From Bifidobacterium sp. (GTDB lineage: Bacteria; Actinomycetota; Actinomycetes; Actinomycetales; Bifidobacteriaceae), in NCBI RefSeq assembly GCF_022640935.1, contig NZ_JALCCV010000014.1, positions 1 through 47,476 on the forward strand: a stretch of 47,476 bases of DNA. Reading direction: 5' to 3'. The first letter of the stretch is position 1. Each line of letters begins with the position of its first letter. Positions 43,638-47,476 of this stretch are shown one piece after another. The position numbers were made by a program, and so were the translations under genes. The notes under the pieces are model-generated. The model had not been told where the DNA came from and ran no database searches. It saw only the letters and a program-made list of their open reading frames with translations.

Positions 43638-44549
43638 TTACTGCTGGGAATCGGACGACGTGTCGAAGGAGGGTTCGGGGGAGGCCCCATGGGGCGCGCC
43701 CGAACCCTCCCGATCCGCAGCGTCTGCATCGACGCTGTCATGCATGTCCCGATCGGAATGGGTGCGTGTGGATTGTGTCGGTTCGCCTGGCGCGTCCGCC
43801 ATAGCCGCCTGGGCAGCCTCCACGGCTTCGACTACTGCGGGCTTGTCGCCTTCCGGCGGATCAAAGCGATAGCCGACGTTGCGCACGGTGCCGATCAGAT
43901 GCTCGTATTCGCCGCCGAGCTTAGCGCGCAACCGTCGGATATGCACATCGACGGTTCGTGTGCCGCCGTAATAGTCGTATCCCCATACTTCCTGGAGCAG
44001 CTGGGCGCGTGTGAACACGCGATTGGGATGCTGCACGAGGTACTTGAGCAGTTCGAATTCCTTATAGGCCAAGTCGATTGGATGGCCGCGCAGGCTGGCG
44101 GTATATCCATTCGTATCCACCATAAGATCGCCACTGCGGATCTGGCCGTCTTCGACCTGGGTGCCAGTTTCCTCGCCGCCGAAGGAACGCGTGGCGACCT
44201 GGCCGACGTGTTCGGAAACCAGCCGCAGCCTGCCTTCGACTTCGGCCGGCGAAGCGCTGGCCACGACTACGTCAGCCACGCCCCATTGCGAGTTGACCAC
44301 GGTGAAACCGCCCTCGGTCAGCACCAGCACGATAGGCGTGCTCAAACCGGTGGCCTGTACAAGCCGGCACAGGGTTTTCGCATTGGCGAGATCATCGCGG
44401 GCGTCGAGAAACAGAATCGTATTCTCAGGCATTTTCACCAAGCTCGCCGCGTCCATCGGCAGCACACGCACGCGATGGGAGAGCAAGGCAAGGGAGGGCA
44501 GCACTGAAGCTGGGTCACCGGCGGACGTCATCAGCGTAAGATCGGTCAC
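43638..44549 (-). CDS. glnR: GlnR-type OmpR-family orphan response regulator
   Basis: The 303-aa product starts at GTG 44549 behind GGGAGG. The receiver part (1-115) is atypical: VLPSLALLSHRVRVLP, ILFLDARDDLANAKTLC (Asp49 at the phosphorylation place but the acidic pocket incomplete) and VLVLTEGGFTVVNSQWGVADVVV closely follow Streptomyces GlnR. The winged-helix domain (about 140-228: DLAYKEFELLKYLVQHPNRVFTRAQLLQEVWGYDYYGGTRTVDVHIRRLRAKLG) is nearly canonical. GlnR controls nitrogen assimilation genes such as glnA and amt. A roughly 70-residue acidic Ser/Asp/Pro-rich tail (about 232-303) is an addition. No histidine kinase is nearby, as usual for GlnR. Confidence 0.9.
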   Translation of the reverse strand: MTDLTLMTSAGDPASVLPSLALLSHRVRVLPMDAASLVKMPENTILFLDARDDLANAKTLCRLVQATGLSTPIVLVLTEGGFTVVNSQWGVADVVVASASPAEVEGRLRLVSEHVGQVATRSFGGEETGTQVEDGQIRSGDLMVDTNGYTASLRGHPIDLAYKEFELLKYLVQHPNRVFTRAQLLQEVWGYDYYGGTRTVDVHIRRLRAKLGGEYEHLIGTVRNVGYRFDPPEGDKPAVVEAVEAAQAAMADAPGEPTQSTRTHSDRDMHDSVDADAADREGSGAPHGASPEPSFDTSSDSQQ

Positions 44550-44726
44550 GCAACCTCCCTCTTCCCACAGTGTTCTCTGGGTACAGTGTACAGCCGACGG
44601 TACCACCTATAACAGCCGTGCCTTGTGCGTTTGCTGGTATTGTAGCCGCAGGTTGTGGACACGTGCGGCTACATTTGAAGCCATATCTTACCGCATGGCG
44701 TGTCATATAGAGAGAGGAACGGTCTT

Positions 44727-45536
44727 ATGGCCTTCAATGCCGAACCCAATCGAACGCAGACCGATCCGTCAGCGCAGAAGCCATCGGTCCGGCCTTCGGC
44801 TCAGCCATCGCCAGCGATGATGTTCGCCGCGCAGCTGATCGCAACGTTCGTGTTTGCGGCATGCTGCGTCGTAGGCGCAGTGTGGGGTTTGCCGGAGATT
44901 GTCGTCGCCGTGCTTGCGGCCGTGGCCTTGCTGACGTTTGTGGCGCTTTGGCCGTTGCGTGCCGACATGATTGCCAGGATCGCCGCCCTGGTGGCCGGCG
45001 CCGCGTCGATTCTCGTCGCCATGCTTCCCGGTGTCGCTCATCAGGATGGCACCTTCATTGAACCCTCTGCCTTGATGGCGCATGCGATGATGCCGGTGGT
45101 CTCCCGCTGGGCGAGCGCGTTGGTGGTGCTGCTCATTCTGCTCGTCATCACCGGTTTCCTCCGTCAGATGCTGCGCGAGCCGCGAACCGAGCTGGTGCGA
45201 TCGCTTTCATCCTTCGTTTTAGGCGGCGTTGCAGCTGTCGGATCGGCCGGATGGATCATTTTGGCGCGCGTGCTGCGCCAATGGCATGATCTTGTCGCGC
45301 CGCAGCCGTCAGGTGCTATGCGGGCCTTATCGACGGGCTCAGCTTGGATTCTTTGTGCGGTTGCGCTCGCTGCGCTTGCAGTGATCGTCGCTATGGCGTT
45401 CGTATCCCGCCAGTGGTGGCAAGATGCGGCGATTGATGCGTTGAATCCTGCTCCTTGGCTCGGATTCGGTCTGCTGCCTGCGATGGTGCACGGCTTCCTC
45501 GCCTTCCTCGTCGCTTTCGCAGCGCTCGCGTTATAA
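44727..45536 (+). CDS. Uncharacterised membrane protein
   Basis: The 269-aa product is started at ATG 44727 with AGAGAGGAAC upstream. The first 35 residues are Ser/Pro/Gln-rich and cytoplasmic. About seven hydrophobic segments follow: LIATFVFAACCVVGAVW, IVVAVLAAVALLTFVALW, IAALVAGAASILVAMLPGV, ALVVLLILLVITGFL, FVLGGVAAVGSAGWIILA, WILCAVALAALAVIVAMAF and LGFGLLPAMVHGFLAFLVAFAAL. I do not recognise the family. It is divergent from glnR (177 bases between), so nitrogen control is possible but unproven. Confidence 0.8.
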   Translation: MAFNAEPNRTQTDPSAQKPSVRPSAQPSPAMMFAAQLIATFVFAACCVVGAVWGLPEIVVAVLAAVALLTFVALWPLRADMIARIAALVAGAASILVAMLPGVAHQDGTFIEPSALMAHAMMPVVSRWASALVVLLILLVITGFLRQMLREPRTELVRSLSSFVLGGVAAVGSAGWIILARVLRQWHDLVAPQPSGAMRALSTGSAWILCAVALAALAVIVAMAFVSRQWWQDAAIDALNPAPWLGFGLLPAMVHGFLAFLVAFAALAL

Positions 45537-45732
45537 GACGCTGTTGTGATTGCGCTCGATGCTGCAGCTGTGTTGCCGCCGGGTTGTGTGATTGCCGTGT
45601 TGCCCCGGCATGGTATCTTCCGCAGTTCCCCTTCATTCGCGAATGCTCTTTTCGATGCCATGCTCTTGGCCGCATAGACCAATGCCGCCCGAGTATGTGA
45701 TCAGATGGCTGATCAGACTGGGAATATAGGCA

Positions 45733-46299
45733 TCAGCCGATGAAGCCCAAATGTTCCAGCAGTATATGGGTGCCGATGAGAATCAGCACGATGCCGCCTG
45801 CGATCTGCGCCGGCTTCTGCCAACGAATCCCTGCGATACGGCCGATGTAGAGACCGATGGCAGCGAACACGGCCGTCACGATGCCGATGATTGCGATGGA
45901 GAAAGGCACGTTGAACTTCAGGAAGGCGAGGCTCACCCCTACGGCGAAGGCGTCGATGCTGCATGCAATGGCCAGCGGCATCATGCGGCGCCAGCCGAAT
46001 TGCGCGTTCCTGAGCAAGCTGGCTTCTTCGCCGCGCACAGCTTCGCGAATCATGTTACCGCCGATCAGGGTAAGCAAGGCGAAGATGATCCAATGGTCGA
46101 AGGCTGCGAGATACTCGTTGAATGCAGTGGCTCCGACGTAGCCAAGCAGCGGGAATAGCGCCTGGAATCCGCCGAACCACAAAGCGGTTTTCAGCGCGTC
46201 AAGAGGACGGATGCGCGTTGCCGCGAGACCTTTGCCGATGGCGACGGCGAAAGCATCCATAGATACGGATATAGCAATAAGCAATGGTTGAATAATCAT
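45733..46299 (-). CDS. mntP: Manganese efflux pump MntP
   Basis: The 188-aa product has six membrane helices in two related halves. Each half begins with the family motif: SMDAFAVAIGKG (about 13-24) and SIDAFAVGVSLAFL (about 113-126), whose acidic residues bind Mn2+. FGGFQALFPLLGYVG, DHWIIFALLTLIGGNMIREAVRG and ILIGTHILLEHLG complete the pattern. It exports Mn2+ from the cytoplasm. No Shine-Dalgarno sequence precedes the ATG. Instead a structured leader RNA ends seven bases upstream, which suggests control at the RNA level. Confidence 0.94.
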   Translation of the reverse strand: MIIQPLLIAISVSMDAFAVAIGKGLAATRIRPLDALKTALWFGGFQALFPLLGYVGATAFNEYLAAFDHWIIFALLTLIGGNMIREAVRGEEASLLRNAQFGWRRMMPLAIACSIDAFAVGVSLAFLKFNVPFSIAIIGIVTAVFAAIGLYIGRIAGIRWQKPAQIAGGIVLILIGTHILLEHLGFIG

Positions 46300-46306
46300 A
46301 TGTGGT

Positions 46307-46414
46307 ATTCAAAGGGTTCATCGCCGGTGTTGCCCGCCGATGGGCCTCGACGGCCTTCGCCGCCTACGCCTCGGATACCGACACAGAACTGCCGGATTCT
46401 CACCGGCTTTGAAT
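46307..46414 (-). promoter_or_regulatory. Structured leader RNA of mntP, riboswitch-like, class unclear
   Basis: Read on the minus strand, ATTCAAAG (46414-46407) pairs perfectly with CTTTGAAT (46314-46307) and encloses about 92 nt. These start with the hairpin GCCGG-TGAGAAT-CCGGC. Then GTTC...GAAC and TGTCGG...CCGGCG can close a second arm that holds a further stem around GCGGC-GAAG-GCCGT. The closing helix ends seven bases before the mntP start codon. Manganese exporters are often under yybP-ykoY Mn2+ riboswitches, but the GGGGAGUAGC signature of that class is not seen. The first hairpin resembles one piece of cobalamin riboswitches only. The role is inferred. Confidence 0.5.
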
Positions 46415-46611
46415 TCAACACGAATGCCGTTCGCATGTCGTTTAGTTAATAGGCACGAATATAGCACTTGATCGGACAAGATGCCTCGAGCTCTGCTGTG
46501 CCCGAGGCTGAAAGGCGTTACGCAGTCATCTTGGGCAAGAAATGAGATGATATCGAGAATCGAGCACGGCGACAGTGCGAATGCGGGGTTGCGACGTTTC
46601 ATCGCTCACCA

Positions 46612-46648
46612 CAATGCCCGCGCCAACTTGACTCTTGCGCGGGCATTG
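46612..46648. other. 12-bp perfect inverted repeat in the mntP-ppa gap
   Basis: CAATGCCCGCGC (46612-46623) and GCGCGGGCATTG (46637-46648) are fully complementary with a 13-nt loop. No gene end is adjacent on either strand and no T-run follows, so it may mark a small RNA or a remnant terminator. Confidence 0.5.
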
Positions 46649-46804
46649 CGATGCATAGAGCCGGCCATGCAGCACAAGCCCTGTGCTGGATCTGCCATGG
46701 TGCGTGATTTGCAATGTTTGGAGGGTGCCTACGGTTGGGGACCTTCGAGGGAGGAAAGCGTGCGAATGCCGTGCCCGCCACCCGCACACACCTGCACATA
46801 TGAC

Positions 46805-46830
46805 GAAAGCCGCCCGGGCGGACGGCTTTC
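46805..46830 (-). terminator. Terminator of ppa
   Basis: GAAAGCCG (46805-46812) pairs with CGGCTTTC (46823-46830) around a GC-rich loop. It lies about 90 bases after the ppa stop on the minus strand; the A/T ends of the stem suit either direction. Confidence 0.65.
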
Positions 46831-46916
46831 TGTGATCTGCATGGGTGGGAAAGATGCGCGAGCCCTGAGTCGGATTGTGATTCAGCTCTTTTGCTTCTCT
46901 CCCTTGACGAATGCGC

Positions 46917-47408
46917 TCAGGCTTGCTGAGACAGCCGTTCGCGCGCGGCCTTGATCTGCTTATCGGCCTCGTCCACACCAGCCCAGTAGTCGCCGGGCTC
47001 TACTTCCTTGCCGGGCTCAAGCGCCTTGTACTGCTCGAAGAAGTGCTTGATTTCGGCCTTGTGGAACTCGTTGACGTCGTCGATGTCCTTGATGTCGTCG
47101 AAGCGCACGTCGGCGGGCACGCACAGCACCTTGTCGTCGCCGCCGGCTTCGTCGACCATATGGTACAAGCCCACGGCGCGGCACTTTACCACGCAGCCGG
47201 GGAACACGGAGTTCGGGATCATCACGAGCGCGTCGAGCGGATCACCGTCCTCGCCCAGCGTCTCGTCGATGTAGCCGTAGTCGTCCGGATAGCCCATCGC
47301 GGTGAACAGCGTGCGATCCAGGAACACGCGGCCGGTCTCGTGATCAACCTCGTACTTGTTCTTGGAACCGCGCGGGATCTCGACGACCACGTTGAATGTC
47401 TCTGCCAT
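46917..47408 (-). CDS. ppa: Inorganic pyrophosphatase (family I)
   Basis: The 163-aa product starts at ATG 47408 with a strong AAGGAGAAAC site. Family I marks: [45 protein letters not shown] (the D-x-D-P-x-D metal-binding motif), VVKCRAVG and [13 protein letters not shown]. It hydrolyses PPi in the cytosol and drives biosynthesis. A GACATATGTC palindrome at 47429-47438 lies just upstream, near where the promoter should be. Confidence 0.97.
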   Translation of the reverse strand: MAETFNVVVEIPRGSKNKYEVDHETGRVFLDRTLFTAMGYPDDYGYIDETLGEDGDPLDALVMIPNSVFPGCVVKCRAVGLYHMVDEAGGDDKVLCVPADVRFDDIKDIDDVNEFHKAEIKHFFEQYKALEPGKEVEPGDYWAGVDEADKQIKAARERLSQQA

Positions 47409-47476
47409 TGTTTCTCCTTAACTGTCTTGACATATGTCTATCGGCCCGGGGCTCGGCGCATGCGCACTAGCAGATG

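Larger units (their letters stand above)
46415..46916. other. Intergenic stretch between the mntP leader and ppa
   Basis: About 500 bases without a supported gene. It contains a strong hairpin at 46612-46648 and the ppa terminator at 46805-46830. The mntP promoter must lie at its left end (about 46420-46480), where the sequence is AT-richer. Frames here give no recognisable protein. Confidence 0.5.

Noticed and set aside
46307..46414. Cobalamin riboswitch before mntP
   Set aside because: Only the GCCGG-TGAGAAT-CCGGC hairpin resembles that class; the conserved GCCACUG region and the B12-box are absent.

Overview
The window is chromosomal DNA from a high-GC Gram-positive bacterium, most likely Bifidobacterium or a close relative. 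The signs are: HspR-type (HAIR) control of clpB; a GlnR-type orphan regulator; a Rho factor with a long basic/acidic N-terminal extension; a DUF2469 protein (actinobacterial); a CsoR copper sensor; the GatCAB indirect amidation pathway; and the housekeeping order gatCAB - rho - valS - nth - glnR - ppa. The species cannot be read from the sequence. No prophage, insertion sequence, integrase or CRISPR array is visible.

Layout. Positions 1-770 hold the 3' part of a 5S rRNA, its terminator and a small P-loop kinase. Positions 1.2-6.5 kb are a metal block: a siderophore-interacting flavoprotein, a Fur/Zur-type regulator with a palindromic operator, YaaA, and on the minus strand feoA-feoB plus a FeoC-like Cys4 protein. 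Next come tRNA-Lys(CUU), then a GntR/FCD regulator divergent from a class V aminotransferase, with shared direct repeats between them. At 9.9-11.2 kb lies a glutamyl-Q tRNA(Asp) synthetase gene split by a 37-bp tandem duplication. Acylphosphatase, a YggS-type PLP protein and a fumarylacetoacetate-hydrolase-family enzyme follow, then clpB behind a near-consensus HAIR element.

Positions 17.6-19.3 kb hold a copper-type locus: csoR with a textbook operator, divergent from an intact gene that encodes only the transmembrane helices of a Cu-type P1B-ATPase, without actuator domain, CPC motif or ATP-hydrolysis domains. RmuC, a degenerate phosphoribosyltransferase-like protein, a SpoU methyltransferase, a two-gene ABC transporter and gatCAB follow. 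Then come a GNAT enzyme, DUF2469, an FAD oxidoreductase and rho with a long leader. Past rho, a PatA-type aminotransferase is divergent from an Lrp/AsnC regulator across an AT-rich operator-like stretch. The right end has chorismate mutase, valS, a membrane-anchored peptide-binding protein, nth, glnR, a membrane protein, mntP behind a structured leader RNA, and ppa.

How the genes work together. Metal balance is a recurring theme (Fur/Zur, Feo, CsoR with the ATPase remnant, MntP). A second theme is tRNA charging and modification (GluQ-RS, GatCAB, ValRS, SpoU). Several otherwise conserved housekeeping proteins carry extra low-complexity segments. The items most worth a second look are the 37-bp duplication in gluQ, the pseudo-ATPase next to csoR, and the unclassified mntP leader RNA.
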